Assembly: GCF_009389715.1 (NCBI RefSeq)
Contig: NC_052397.1
Coordinates: 17,804,129-17,868,128, forward strand
DNA length: 64,000 nucleotides
Source of the DNA: Phoenix dactylifera
Taxonomy: Eukaryota; Streptophyta; Magnoliopsida; Arecales; Arecaceae
Reading direction: 5' to 3'
The translations under genes and the position numbers were made by a program. A model generated the notes under the pieces. It was not told the DNA's origin. It did not search any database and saw only the letters and a list, made by a program, of their open reading frames with translations. Positions 25,902 to 38,344 of the stretch are shown in pieces (position 1 is the stretch's first letter; the number at the start of each line of letters is the position of its first letter).

Positions 25902-25983
25902 CCATTAAATAAAACCCACCTTCCATTCTCCCTCGACTAACCTATCCCATCTCCTCTCCTCAAACTTCTACCTGATAAAAGAT

Positions 25984-26333
25984 ATGGGAAGGATGTCAAA
26001 GTATAGCACGCTGTTTGTTCTAGCACTTCTCCTCTTTGTCTCCTTCAGCCGAGCAGCACGGCCTGAGCCCGTGGATCCAAGGACTCACCAAGTAGAGGTA
26101 TTTATGTCATAGCTTTGTTGCATGAGTACGTTTGTCGTAGCTAGCTTTATCATGAGGTATGGGATTGGTTTATCGTTTATGCCATCTGATGTTGTGGTGC
26201 GTTTGGTGAATAGGCTGTGGAGGAGGCCAGTTTTGATGAAGGGTGTGGCGTAGTTGGCGAGGAGGAGTGCTTGATGAGGAGGACCCTTGCGGCTCACACT
26301 GACTACATCTATACCAAAGAGAAGAAGAACTGA
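25984..26333 (+). CDS. PSK: Phytosulfokine precursor with YIYTK core, 2 exons
   Basis: Exons 25984-26097 and 26214-26333 join in phase across a 116-bp GT-AG intron to give 77 residues. Residues 1-24 form a signal peptide (basic start, then [15 protein letters not shown]), so the product should be secreted. The C-terminal half has the family signature: two cysteines (49 and 57), [12 protein letters not shown], then Asp68 next to YIYTK (69-73) and a short basic tail. Phytosulfokine is a disulfated pentapeptide, cut from such precursors after tyrosine sulfation and sensed by leucine-rich-repeat receptor kinases; it promotes cell growth. The acidic residue before the first tyrosine, expected for the sulfotransferase, is kept. 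The odd point is Lys (AAA) where the family has Gln, so the mature peptide would differ at position 5. The rest of the precursor looks intact. It could be a variant hormone or a drifting paralog. Confidence 0.9.
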
Positions 26334-26498
26334 TAGGAGGAGGAGCAGTTGGGCTATTTTGGTTCTCTGGTTTTGCTGTTCAAATATGGTGCTTATTCTA
26401 TGTATAGCTTTTTAGTTCTATATGGCGATAGTATCTCAGTTTGTTAAAAGGATATCTTTTGTTGCTATGAGTATGGATTGCAGGGTTTTTCTGGAGAG

Positions 26499-26634
26499 TT
26501 TGTGGATTTAAATGAAGACTGCAAAGATATAGATAGCAAACAAGAAAATGAGCATGGAGTTAAGTCTTTGTGGATTTAAACGAATGTTGCAAAAACATTG
26601 ACAGCAAACAAGAAAATAAGCATGGAATTAAGTC
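26499..26634. repeat. 68-bp tandem duplication 3' of the PSK gene
   Basis: Two copies start at 26499 and 26567, both with TTTGTGGATTTAAA, then GACAGCAAACAAGAAAA (or a close variant) and GCATGGAGTTAAGTC. They are about 85-90% alike. They lie 165-300 bp after the PSK stop codon, so they may fall in its 3' untranslated region. Confidence 0.8.
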
Positions 26635-26639
26635 CATCC

Positions 26640-29600
26640 ATACTCTCAAAAAACCACTCCTTTCTTTCTTTCTTCTCTCTATTTCTTTCATTTGGGAATA
26701 GGGTCTCTGATTTTGCTGAGAGTTCATAAAAAGATCATGACCGAAGGAGCATCTGCCATCGTTGATCTTTTGGAAAAACTGAAGATTCAAGATACTGAGT
26801 GAGTGTTTATATGGATTATAAAAAGCCCAGTGCAGGCAAAATGAAACCTAATCAGGTTTAAAAGGACCCTTGGAAAGTACACGCCTTTCCCTTTTCCTCT
26901 TTGTTCTTCTTTTTTCTTAAAAAAAATTATATTCTAGCTGTTTTAGTCCTTTTGTTTTGTGAAAGATGGATAGCTTAATTTGATTATCTCAAAAAAGCAT
27001 GATGGGTAGTTTTAGATCATGTTTTTCATCAAAAAAAAAAAAGAAAAGAGAGAGAGAGATCATGTTAATTTTATTGCCAGCAGGTGAAGAGGTAAGAATT
27101 AAACCTCCTCTCCTGAATACCACACAATTCCATCCATTTCGTTACGTCCTAATTAGTTGACTTTGTGATCCTCTATCTCTCAAAAATTCCTACATCTTCT
27201 AGAACCAATTGAAGTATGGGGGTGACCTTCTTTCTCTTCTCTCTTGCCTTATAATTCTAGAGGATTTGATAGCAAGACAAGTCTATGATAGGAGGATGAA
27301 TGATAGGGGTTGTCTCTCTCGGATCTAATAAATCTTTGTCTCAAAAGACACACCTTGTCCCTTTGGTTTTGATGAGCTAATTGTAACCAGCTCATTTGAA
27401 GCAATATCCCTACGATTTTTTTTAAGGCCTCCTTCCTATGACTTTGAAGGAGTCCCAAAAGAATCAAGACAGCAACCTTAAAGAGGCACACGTGTTGTAG
27501 TTGAATCTACTAGATAATTTGACAAATACATGACCCTCATGTTTATAGGCTCCACAGGATGACGAGTAGCAGCCCAACAATTATGATTGACCCAAAATTT
27601 ATGATTCAAAGGGGAGCTATTTTCTTTTCAAAACATGCATGCAGACAAGCCATGGAGGTGGGCTTCTAGAGCGTTTGACAAAGCAAGAGGGAGATGGCAT
27701 TTGGCCTTTTGGGAGATCTCAAGTTGGGTTGGATGTTTTATGTTGGCTTTTGTGATGTCGAACATTGACTCCCTATGTTCTTCCATCAATACAAAGAATA
27801 AGTAGGCCTTTCGGATTTATTTTGCTAGGCTCTGGTATTGCTAATATTTGATTGATGTTTGATTTTTATATTTGGAAAAAGAATATGACACCATGACAAC
27901 TTTTTCCTTTTTCTAAACAAAATGATGAAAAAGGTCGCCACTCCATTGAAACTATGGATAAATAGAGATTTCTTTCCCTTAAATTTCATGTGCAAGTGGT
28001 CTATAATCATACTAGTACATAAAGGTTGTTTGTTTCTTTAAGTCTTTTCAAAAAATCATATACATAACAAAGAAACGCCAGCATATATTGTTGATACTAA
28101 GTGCAATGGTTCCAGCTTGCAAACACACAAATAGCACCTCATCTTTTCTTCATCACTCAAGATCATTAGTTTTACATTAGTAGTCGTGATGCTGCAGTAT
28201 GTATAAGAGGTGGAGAGTCTCAAGCAGTCTTAATTAAGTCATATTTATCAATCACTAACTATAAAAGCCTAGAGATATAGTGCCTTCCCCTGGATTGTCA
28301 CAAATAATATTAGAACGGATCCGGCTTATGGCTTATATGAATTGGGGCACGTTGTAGTACGAGGCCATTAGAGCTGACCATGAATCGATCATGGTGCTTA
28401 AATAAAAATTAGATTTAAATGAATTTAAATCTTCAGCCTTGCGAGAATAATAGAACTTAAACAAAGATATAAGGATCCATATAAACGGGTGTTTAGTCCT
28501 ATATCGGCAGTTATAACTTCAAGAGATTTGATGGAACTCAAGTGTTGGCCAATGGAGGAGCGACAACTTTTAATAAATGGAACTCTGGAACCATATAATA
28601 TCATTTCCACTGCATACCCCGCAGCTTACTTTCTTTACCGTATAGGCGAATGCAAATGTGAGTCTAGAAGAAAAGGCCTAGCTAGCTTATCAAACATTGT
28701 GTTCCATCCTTTCCACCAGCAATGTTGGGAACTCACTGACGGCCTTGGCGATGGAATATCCTAAACTTTGAAGGAAGCCCATGCAGTAATAAGAAGAGTG
28801 AAGGGAGCAGACGGATGCTAAGACAAAGGGGAGGAAGGGCTAAAAGCAGGTGGAAAAGCTAGTGGAATTATATAAACATCCATGCATGATGGATACATCT
28901 CTCCCTCTTCAAAAAGCAGCATCATTTACCATCACACTACTATCATGCTGAGTTGACTTCACAAAGTGAAGCAGTCCCAAGGAAACCACTAGAGAAGTTT
29001 GTTAAAGTATGAAGATATGTGAGATTAACCACATTTTTAAATTCGATTGCGTTCTAAACATCATAAGCTTCTGGTATAATAAAAATAAGCATATCCACAG
29101 TTCTAACTGGAGAACTAGATGATGAGGTTTAGTTAATTGTATATCTATCGACAGTGCACTATCATTGCTGCGGCCCCCCACTTCTCTTTTTGTTCGAAGT
29201 GCTCGCTATTCTTTGGATATGTTGCCACTACGTGAGACTTTTTAGAGCTATTAGCTTGTCATTTTGTTCCCTCTCCTATACTGCAGACAACTAAGGATGG
29301 AGCTCGGTCAATGGCTCAAAATGGAGGCCACGAATGTCCAAGCCACTAGTGAAATGAAAGCACCAAAGCATGGTAATGGAGGCAGAAAAGGTGGGCATGG
29401 CGCATCCGAAGGATCCCAATGTCCACATTCAGTGGTCCTCCAGGCTGAGTGCCAGTTGCTAGACTGAAGAGCCTGTTATGCTGTGAAGGCGATGATAAGA
29501 TTTGAAGATTTGGCAGTGGATAGTGGGAACACCCTAAAAGCCACTAGGAAGGCTTAATGCATAGCCATTTCTAGGGTATTTTAAATTGAATACCGGCGTG

Positions 29601-29735
29601 CCATAGCTGTGATGTCATGCTCCGGCTAGGGCTGCCAAATAAGCTAGCGTTCATGGATCAATACCTAAAAAAAAAAAAAAAAAAGCTCAAAACTCTATAG
29701 AAAAGGACTTGGTCCATGGAATTTATTTTTTTAGT
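26640..29735. other. Spacer, no gene seen
   Basis: AT-rich sequence with a small GA run near 27048 and poly-A runs. A 91-residue open frame at 28489-28764 and a 67-residue one at 29264-29467 have no recognisable domain, promoter or partner exons. I found no transposon ends. Confidence 0.5.
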
Positions 29736-29990
29736 ATTTTTTTCAAACAAGGATGGGAGGAAACCTAGAGACTGTAGCGCCTTTCAGGCAATGCATGTGT
29801 ATTAAAAGGCGAATAGGATAGCAGACTGAGTCGCTTCCTATGCTGTGCAGCATTTCGGAGAGGTACGTTGGCCATATCAGGAGGCTCCCCTCGCATTTGT
29901 GCCAGATTGTAGCCCTTAATTCTGCTGGTTGCACCTACACTAGAGTAGGGTGAGCAACTATTGTACCAAAAAAAATAAAAATCAACCTAA
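29735..29990 (+). mobile_element. LINE 3' tail with RNase H remnant (copy B)
   Basis: One plus-strand frame reads VASYAVQHFGEVRW and then a short proline-rich tail. It matches the end of the RNase H region seen in copies A and C; the conserved ADW tryptophan codon has become a stop. It ends in an A-rich tail near 29966-29980 (ACCAAAAAAAATAAAAAT). The copy is truncated and decayed. Confidence 0.6.
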
Positions 29991-30419
29991 TAATTTTGTC
30001 AACCACATTATGCACTCTACTTCGACAAGGCAACTATGAAGGGCTTGATGTCAATTTAAATTAATTGAGTTGGGCTCAAGCTTAATCTAATGTTCCAATG
30101 GATCTTGCTTTTGACTAAACACTGGGGATTTGGTCTCGGTAGGGCCGTTGATTCTGGCAAGCCTCGACTTCCCCTAAGACTCTCTCATTGGTTTTCTGGT
30201 TTTGCCATTAGTTATTTGGTCTCCTTTCTACCTACACGATGAAATTGGTGTGGATTGCTGCTAATCATACACAATCATTTGTTTTATTTTTTTGATTCTC
30301 ATGGATGCATTTCTTCTACATTGGTTTAATATATCCAATTTTTTTTTTAAAAAAGGTTTGCAAATTGAACCCCTCAATATTTGCAAAAAAGAATATAATA
30401 TTCTTGACCGATAGATGAG

Positions 30420-30845
30420 GTATAACAACCTAAGATCTCACCAAAAAAGGCTAGTCGTGGGATGGGTCCTCACATACTTCATTCATTTAAGTTCTGACGT
30501 TCTTATCAGGTTAAGGGTCCAAATCCATTCATATCTAATTACAAGCACCACGACCGGCCCGCAGTCAGCCTCAATAAGCCCTCTCTGATACAATTTGTAA
30601 CAACCTAAAACCTTACCCAAAAAAGCTAATCAGAAAGTATTGTTTGAGTTTCTTGGTCATATATAAGTACTCAAAATCTTTCCACCGAATAACTGATATA
30701 GAACTAAACATACGTCCGTACGAATCGTCATATATTCTTCTCATTTAAGCCCCAACGTTCTTATCGAACTAAGGATTTAAATCTATTCAAATCTAATCAC
30801 AAGCAACACAATTGGTCCGTAGTCAGCTCTAATAGATTCATGCTG
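30420..30845 (-). mobile_element. TRIM-like LTR pair, diverged
   Basis: Two related LTR-like blocks lie in tandem, one from about 30422 and one from 30597, each opening (plus strand) with TAACAACCTAA and sharing CATTTAAG, GACGTTCTTATC-type and CCGCAGTCAGC-type words. Between them CTCTGATACAATTT is the reverse complement of a methionine-tRNA primer-binding site, so the element points to the minus strand. It is a miniature LTR element of a different family from the one at 21391. The two blocks differ clearly, so it is old. It is broken, with no coding capacity. Confidence 0.5.
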
Positions 30846-31504
30846 CAGTGTCCTCTAGTCCACATAGATTATAAGCGAATAACCAATGTACGATTAAATA
30901 CACACCCGCACAAGTGGGACCAACAGATGAGGTGCGTGACCATTCCTTGATGAGGAGATAAGGCAAATGGAAGTCAATAACTGCAGAGATACTGCAATAC
31001 AACGCACTGGATTGAATGTATCATATTCCACGCGGTCCAGAAGCCTCGACAAGGTACGCGCGCGTGGGAATTCCGAAACGTGTCTTCAACCACGTCTAGA
31101 AGCCATGTTGCCCTTTTTTTTTTAGGAAAGGAAACGTGGCTGACAACGGATGATTTTTATTTTTTCGTTTTTTCTAATAACAAAACAAAATTTATTGTTT
31201 CGTGGTTGGACTGCCACAATCTTTTGGCAGAATCGTCTTCCACCTTTTGGGTTTTCGTATAGCAATGTGAATTGCATGCCAACTGCTTTAGATTGATCAT
31301 TATAGTTGGATTCCTTTCAATAGAAAGAATCTAAGGTTCTTGCCTTCCTGGTTTCTACTGTTTCTCCAAACGATTGGCATGGAGAGCTTTTCACCCTTAC
31401 CATCATAACGTTCCGGGTTGTTTTAACTTCAGGATTTGGCCTTGGAAGGGCCTAGGTATGTCCATGCCAAACCCCAACCAATATGGGGGTCGATGTCCTC
31501 TTAA

Positions 31505-31983
31505 GGGCTCATTTGGTTCACGAAAAAAAAGAGAAAAAGTATGGTCAACGAAAAAATAATAAGATGCCTCTTGTTTGATTGGAGTTTTCAAAGAAGAGAG
31601 ATGAAAAAGTTGTATTCCCATGGAAATATAATTCGCACATTTCATGGAAAAATCTTTTCCATGAGAAACATAAAAAAATTACTTTCCCATGAGGCAGAAA
31701 TCACTCCATTTTTATTTTTTCCCAAAAAGACTCTTCAGCATTAAAGAAGCATTAAAAAGGCATTAAAGATCTAATTTTTATTAAGGATATAACAGGAATT
31801 ATACATAACTTTTTCAGAAAAGTGGATGGTCAAGCAAATATAAGCACTTTGGAAATTTGTCATTTTCCCATTGTCAACCAAACATATCAAAAGTATTTTT
31901 CTAGGCATCCTCTTCCTAGAAATATATTTCTCAGGAATCATATTTTTAGAAGGAAAAATGCTTCCCGCAAACCAAACGAGCCC
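31505..31983. mobile_element. Tourist-type MITE (PIF/Harbinger), 479 bp
   Basis: Terminal inverted repeats GGGCTCATTTGGTT (left) and AACCAAACGAGCCC (right) bound a 479-bp AT-rich body, and a 3-bp TAA duplication flanks both ends (31502-31504 and 31984-31986). The size, the TIR start GGGCT...TTTGGTT and the TAA/TTA target are those of Tourist MITEs mobilised by PIF/Harbinger transposases. The body has partial internal inverted symmetry (TTTCCATG and CATGGAAA words). It has no coding capacity. Confidence 0.85.
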
Positions 31984-31989
31984 TAAAAA

Positions 31990-34900
31990 ACATTTGGTCC
32001 AAATTTCAAACCAAGTCATGTGATTTTTATTTAATTCTTCATAAAGGCCAGAGACTTTCCGAGAGACCCAAGTAGTAGGGTGTCACATTTTCTGCTTTTG
32101 AGGCCCATGAATTTCAATAAAAAAAGCAAAAGGTTAATCCTGTTGTAACACTTCATTCACTAATCAAATTTACTCAGGATATGTCCCACACGGTTATGCT
32201 CAGAAATAACCAAAACAGAAGAATTTAAAAAAAAAATGAAAAAAAGACTTATCCAATATGAGCCCATTAAACAACTGAGATTTAACAGGAAAGTTTATGC
32301 TACTTTCCATGCGGACTAATGGAGTCATTAATATGTCTATAAAATCAAGGAAAAATAACATGTCCATAGTTGGCTATTTGAAACTGTTTCAAATAGGAGG
32401 AACCTGATTGTTTAAGCAACATTAGTAAAGTATCAATTGCAAGATAAACACTAAGCTTCAATTACAGAAAGTAACAATGGAGCAACAGAAGATGGTACAC
32501 TGTCAGATGTTTAATCTGGAGATCAGGGTAGCCTCGCCAATACACAATCAACAATTTTACATTGGTGATGAACAGGATCTAGTAGTTTACTACCAGGAGG
32601 TCACTAGAGAGCATGAAACTTTTCCTTGAAAAAAGAAACTGAATAAAAGGGCATATAAGCTACCATTATTCAAAAAAATTCATGCTCTGGGAAGAGTTCA
32701 GCTTACAAAAATCATCACTTTAATTAGTTTTAACAAGAATATGAACAGTGAAGACAAACCACCAAAACTTAGGCAAATGAGAGACCATCACTTCAATTAC
32801 CGTTAACAGACATGCACATTTTTAAAAAAGACTTACAAGTAATCGCAACATGTCCCATAACCAAGAAAAATGCATACAGAAAAAAAAAGGAAAAAAATAG
32901 ACAACTAACTTGCTTGTGTATTCCAAACCATCTGACTCATACAACTTGCTGAAATTTCATGCCTCACATGACAAACCTACATATTTGTATCCTTTTATGT
33001 ATGTATCTTCTTCGATAGTTAATATATATCATCATTAGCCTGGACAACAGCTAGAGTGTCTTATACAACTTAGGACTCAAACATGATGCAGAACATAGTT
33101 ACACTAACAACAAGAAGAGCCTTTTTTCGAGGTTTAACCAAAATTGCAGTTATTTACATTATTTGCACTCTGCAAACTAGAAGAATATACCTAAATGGAT
33201 AGCATCTTTTAGTACAGAGAAAATTCTTGAAATATTATTATAAGTTCTGTAAGGAAAGAAACAATGATGGGAGCCGCTAAAAACTCAAAGATTGTTTATG
33301 TGCTAGCACACTAGACAATCACTTGTAGTTTGGCCTCAGGGAATTAACACAAATCTTAATGCCATTAATCCAATCAATAGTAGTTGGCATATTTTTTTCC
33401 TACAGTAGGGCGTATGGTGGGAAAATGGCATGGTACACATCATAATGTCACTTGGAAAGCTACAAGCCTTAATTTATTTGTCATACTAAATATTACATGA
33501 GCTGGCAAGGATAAGAGAAGGTTACCTAACCACTTCAAAGAAACATATTGAACTGAAAACATCCCAAAAAAATCAGCCTTAACAATACCCAAGTTCACAA
33601 GAAAGGCATGGTTATTTGATGAACTGGACGAGCAGGCAAAAAAAATTGAAGGGTATTGAGGAGAAACTAAATTTATTGCTTAACCTGGAGCCATATATAG
33701 AGGTTCATTTCCACTCAAGACCATTAATTGGATAACCCATGGACCGCCATATGCACCTTAGATCCTATCAAGGAATGCAAATTGTTGCTCAGGACCATGT
33801 GAATTTTGCTTAATAACAGCTAACAGGCAAAGCATAAATTCAGCATCCACACTGAAACAGCATTATTCTGATGACCTTGGCACTGTCCTCCTTCCATGCT
33901 TCGCACGTTTTCTGAGGTAACCAGCCTGCTGATTTCCTCACAAACCTAGGAGTCGACTTGAATCTTAGCCTTCAGTTTTCTCATATTCCCATTGACTTTG
34001 TCTTATCTAGCTCTTGGCTCATGTCAATAGCTGTATCTTTGAGTGTTTTTAGTTGGGTTCCTGCCCTTGTTACTACCAAAAAAAGAGTCAAGATTGAGTT
34101 GTTACAGATACAGCCATTCTAAAATTCAAGGCAACTCATCCCATTCTATGTTAAAGAGCGCCCAGCACAAGAAAGAGAAAATTTCGCCTTAGGTCCAAGA
34201 GAGCTCTCCTTTGGATTACTATCTGAATTACTTTGGCACTCCAAAAAGTCTTTTACACTGCAATTTGATTGTTAGCACAAGTTCGAGGGCAAAGGAAAAA
34301 AGAAAAAAAAGGCTTTCTATGCATTAACATTAATCATTTACGACTTCCAAGTCCTTGGAGTCAATTAAATCTAACCTTCTTGTTTGCAAGCTAGATGTAG
34401 GTTCATGTGAATCACTGTTCTTTTCTTCTCTAACATGTCCATAGTGGATCCCTCACTTAAAAGTCCTCAAAAAGTAGTTTTCATTGGCAATATGTAATAC
34501 TTTATTACTGTGTTGTAGACTTGTAGTCTTACATTTATTAAATGCCCCCAGATAGATTTTCAAGTTAAGCAATTCCGAGTAAAGCTGTCAGAAATCTCTA
34601 TTTGAGAAGCATCAGGTCACATTGATTAACTGAATTTGATTCACCACTTCATTTGAGCATCCACTGAAGAATCATAAGCATTAGTATATACCAAATCAAC
34701 CCCAAGTTCTTCCAACTCAGAAATCATAGTAAACATGGTGTCCTGCCTCAAGTAAATGGATTGATAGAGCATGATGCATCTAGACTTACTAATTATTGTA
34801 ACTGATAGTCACATTGTAAAGCATCCATCGTCCTTTTCCATAGTACAACATAGTCCATCTTAGGTAGTTAAAATTTTTCAGAAACAGTTGAATTCAGACC

Positions 34901-37082
34901 TCTTTGGACCCTTAGCAATCCAAGCACAAACCAATGAGCTTTAGGAACCAGCAGAGTGGAGAGGATAGACTTGTAGATATCACTGATCATCCTAATGCAC
35001 TGCAACTCCATAACAAATGATCATTTACTATCTGCATATATATCTTGAGACAAGACTATCGATCTTATTGCAGAACTAAAGTTTGTCATACCATTTACCT
35101 ATTGACAGAGAAAACTTCCTACATGATTCTACTATACAACCTAGTTGCCAAGTGGATATTGATTATCACTCCGTACTTATCACCTCTTGATGTCAAGTGG
35201 CCTAGTTAGTTGCTAATCTTGCCTATGAAGAGCTTGAACTTAATGCTTTTCAGTTCACTATCATATTGTTGGGTTTACTTCCATGGTTTACTTTGTCACC
35301 ATACAAAGGTGTTCCAAGAATTGTACTCAATTTAAAACTTAGCTCAAACACCAAGAAAATAATGACGAGTAAGAAGAACAAGGAGGATTGAAAATACAAA
35401 TTTAAAGATATCTACAATTCCAGTACTTGATGAAGAGAGAACACAAGCAAAAACCACAAGGACAAAGCACAAGTGCAAATGAAATTTGATCAAAGAAATA
35501 ACAAAAGTGGGATGCCAATATTCATTCTCCTCTTTTATATATAAGGCCATAAAAAGCCACATGCATCTCTCCACTTCCATAAGTATCAAATTTGATAGTT
35601 TTATTTGGAAGATTTAAATTCGTCTAACCCCTCAAGACACTGGACTTAAGTTTGTAGGAAAGCAACAATCTAGAATCTAACACAGCCATTTATAGTTCCA
35701 ACATGACTCTTTAAAATCGTCCATTAGCTACTTGAAAAAGGCAATCCCACATGATAACTTAGAACTATAAAATTTAGGCCATTTAGTACTGTTTCCAAAA
35801 TTCTCTTAAAAAAGATTGTCAGATTCATACTCTCATTGACTCTGTCATGCCGTTTAGGACTCTATATTGTTTAGTTTAAAACAACACTGAACATTCGAAA
35901 TTTTTAAATAGATCATTACAGAAGCAATGTCAGGCATGGCTTTCAAACAGCAGGACAAAAGCATGTTAGCATGTTACGACATTCAAGGTCAATTTTTATC
36001 AGTTGGAGGAGCTCATAACCAAACAGAACATTTTGAAGCTGCATTCCCAGCTTCAGATACATAAAACAGTTGAAGATTAAAGGTAAGAAGAACTAACAAA
36101 CAAATTATCCTAAAGTTTAACCAATGTTTAAATAGGTTGCAAACTATCAGCACAAGTGAATGTGAGCTATCATTATGTACATAAGGATAAAATGAAACAA
36201 AGAGTTTCGAGATCAATCTATTCTTCACAATATAGTAAATATCAATTATATCAGATTTAATCAAGCAATCTTGTTGTTCCCATTAACAAAGACAATTCAA
36301 ATGTCAAACAAGGTCAAAATTGAAGGTTATATCTAAGACTCCAGTAGTCAATTGCATCTGTACTTATCTTGGAAGGAATATGTACCTAATGGTGCCCAAC
36401 CCAATCGTGTAATGAACTTAGTTTCAACACCAAAAAATAACAAAAATGCAATGATATATGCTGATGCAGGCATCTCAGTCTCCAGATCCAATTACCCACA
36501 GCAACATGAAGCACATTGCCATGCTCTGCTGATTGCCACATTTTAAGGGGAAGCAAAGCTATTTGTTATAATCCAACATAGATCAATCATGGAATAGAAA
36601 GAATTTGCTTTCAGAAAACAAAAATAAGCAAGATATTATCGAAAAAATGAAACACAAATAGTAAGTAACTTTCAAAGTTCAATACATAGTGTATTATCAA
36701 TCTTCATGAAACTCCTAGAGCACAATTTTTCTTTTGTCAGGTCCCCTTAAATTTTGTCACTTATATGCCCATTTACACATACAGGGTCCCATTTCGTGTA
36801 AACAACATCAGCCCCTTTTTCCCATAAAACCCAACAAACACTATTATGATCAGGACCAGAAATCACAAAAAATTTTAGCGCATTCAATACATTTGTGCAT
36901 CAGCAATTCAATACATGTGGACAACCAGATTTTTTTTGATAACGGTAATTATCAGTAACCTCTATAAACTAAATTTTCTTTCCTCCCTGCAACGTGGAAT
37001 TGTAGTCTACTTGAAGCAATAAGAGAGAATTCTTACATACAACAACAACTGGAGCTCACTTGGCAAGACAATTGCATCCCGC
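31990..37082. other. AT-rich spacer, no gene supported
   Basis: About 5 kb between the MITE and the 3' end of the membrane-protein gene. The open frames are short (under 85 residues) and have no domain I recognise. The part next to 37082 is probably the 3' untranslated region of the minus-strand gene. Decayed repeats may be present, but I could not define any. Confidence 0.5.
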
Positions 37083-38336
37083 TTAAGCTGGCATCAAAAG
37101 CCTCGTACCGATCGACACATGCAAGCACAAGGCTAGACACATTGTAAATATCGACATGGACTTGGCACTGACATACCTCACTACTTCCAAACCCCTCTCC
37201 ACCACCTCTTCACGGACAACACTGACACTGCTCCTCGCTCCATCGTAGAGCTTCAATAGCAGGAATTCAAGAAAAGACCTCACTGTCTCAAAGGTCACTC
37301 TCCCCGTGACATCGAGAACAAGTCTCCTGTTGCTCGGAACTGCCAATGTGGATGAAACATGGTCGACCCACCCACCATCACCCTTTAGCTTCTTATGCAA
37401 CGAAGATTTCCTACCTTTTTCGTTACAGACTTCGTCTTTTTTATCAACAGCTTCCAGTCCGGCCACAGGGGAGTTTGAGCTTGAGTTCGAGCTCGAGGTG
37501 GTCATCACCTGATGCGAAGTCTTGACTAGAGATTCCACGGCGCCATTGCAAACAGAGACCAAGACATCCTTCACCTTGGCCTCATGCTTCGGATTGGTGA
37601 GGGCGGAGAAGATCTCATCGTAGGCATTGATCGCCATCGTCTTCTCAAGGTACACCGTCACCACCGTGCTCGCAAACAGCTGAATACAATCGGCAATCAG
37701 CTCCCGGCACTTGTCGCCGCAAATCAACTGGACCCACTCCGGCACCGCCGGCGACTCCGAATCCAACCCTGAAACCCCAGCCGTCCGATTCCCCAATTCG
37801 CCGGCGGACTCCTTGGAGTAGAATCCAAGCACCAGGTTCCTCGCGAAGCTCCCGACCACCACGGAGGCGAAGCCGGATCCGGCGTTGGACAAGAGCTTAT
37901 CGAGAAGGCGATTGGAGAAGGTAGAAGAGCTTCTCCGCGGCTCCAATTCAGTGCTCTCAGCCTTCGCGAACCCTCGGATAATCCCGACGGTGAGCGCCTC
38001 GGAAACCCGAGAAATCGAGCCGGAGAACTCCTCCGACCTGGCGATCTTGGAGATTTGCCTCAAGCTGGTGGGGATCCCGTCGGAATCGGACCGAAGAAAC
38101 AGGTTCAAGTCGGCGGAGACGAGATTGACGGTCTCGGCAGCGGAGGACGCCGCCGCGGCGACGGAGATCAGGGCTCTGAGGATACTGGCGAGCTTCTGGC
38201 GCTTCCTGGAGACGGACGGGAGGTGGTAGACTCGATAGGCGCCGTAGCTCGAGATTCCGGCGGCGGCGAGGAGGAGGAACCACCGCCGGCGTCGCCTGGA
38301 GAAATCCAGCACCGAGTCCCCGAATCGGAGAGCCAT
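37083..38336 (-). CDS. Plant membrane protein of unknown function, 417 aa
   Basis: A single uninterrupted reading frame of 417 residues with GC-rich, biased codon use, especially in its first half. The N-terminus has an Arg-rich stretch (RRRRRW) followed by a hydrophobic segment (about 19-38, FLLLAAAGISSYGAYRVY). The middle has several Ala- and Ser-rich helices and moderately hydrophobic stretches (about 160-178, FASVVVGSFARNLVLGFY), then a Ser-rich low-complexity linker (about 282-293), and a second clear hydrophobic helix closes the protein (about 394-415). This suggests an organelle- or endomembrane-anchored protein with two terminal membrane segments. I recognise it only as a plant protein of unknown function. 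No catalytic motif is visible. It is transcribed away from the RsmE gene about 1.9 kb away. The start is the first ATG of the frame. Confidence 0.85.
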   Translation of the reverse strand: MALRFGDSVLDFSRRRRRWFLLLAAAGISSYGAYRVYHLPSVSRKRQKLASILRALISVAAAASSAAETVNLVSADLNLFLRSDSDGIPTSLRQISKIARSEEFSGSISRVSEALTVGIIRGFAKAESTELEPRRSSSTFSNRLLDKLLSNAGSGFASVVVGSFARNLVLGFYSKESAGELGNRTAGVSGLDSESPAVPEWVQLICGDKCRELIADCIQLFASTVVTVYLEKTMAINAYDEIFSALTNPKHEAKVKDVLVSVCNGAVESLVKTSHQVMTTSSSNSSSNSPVAGLEAVDKKDEVCNEKGRKSSLHKKLKGDGGWVDHVSSTLAVPSNRRLVLDVTGRVTFETVRSFLEFLLLKLYDGARSSVSVVREEVVERGLEVVRYVSAKSMSIFTMCLALCLHVSIGTRLLMPA

Positions 38337-38344
38337 AGGGGGAG

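Noticed and set aside
28489-28764. Open frame of 91 residues
   Set aside because: No domain, promoter or splice partner, and ordinary AT-rich composition.
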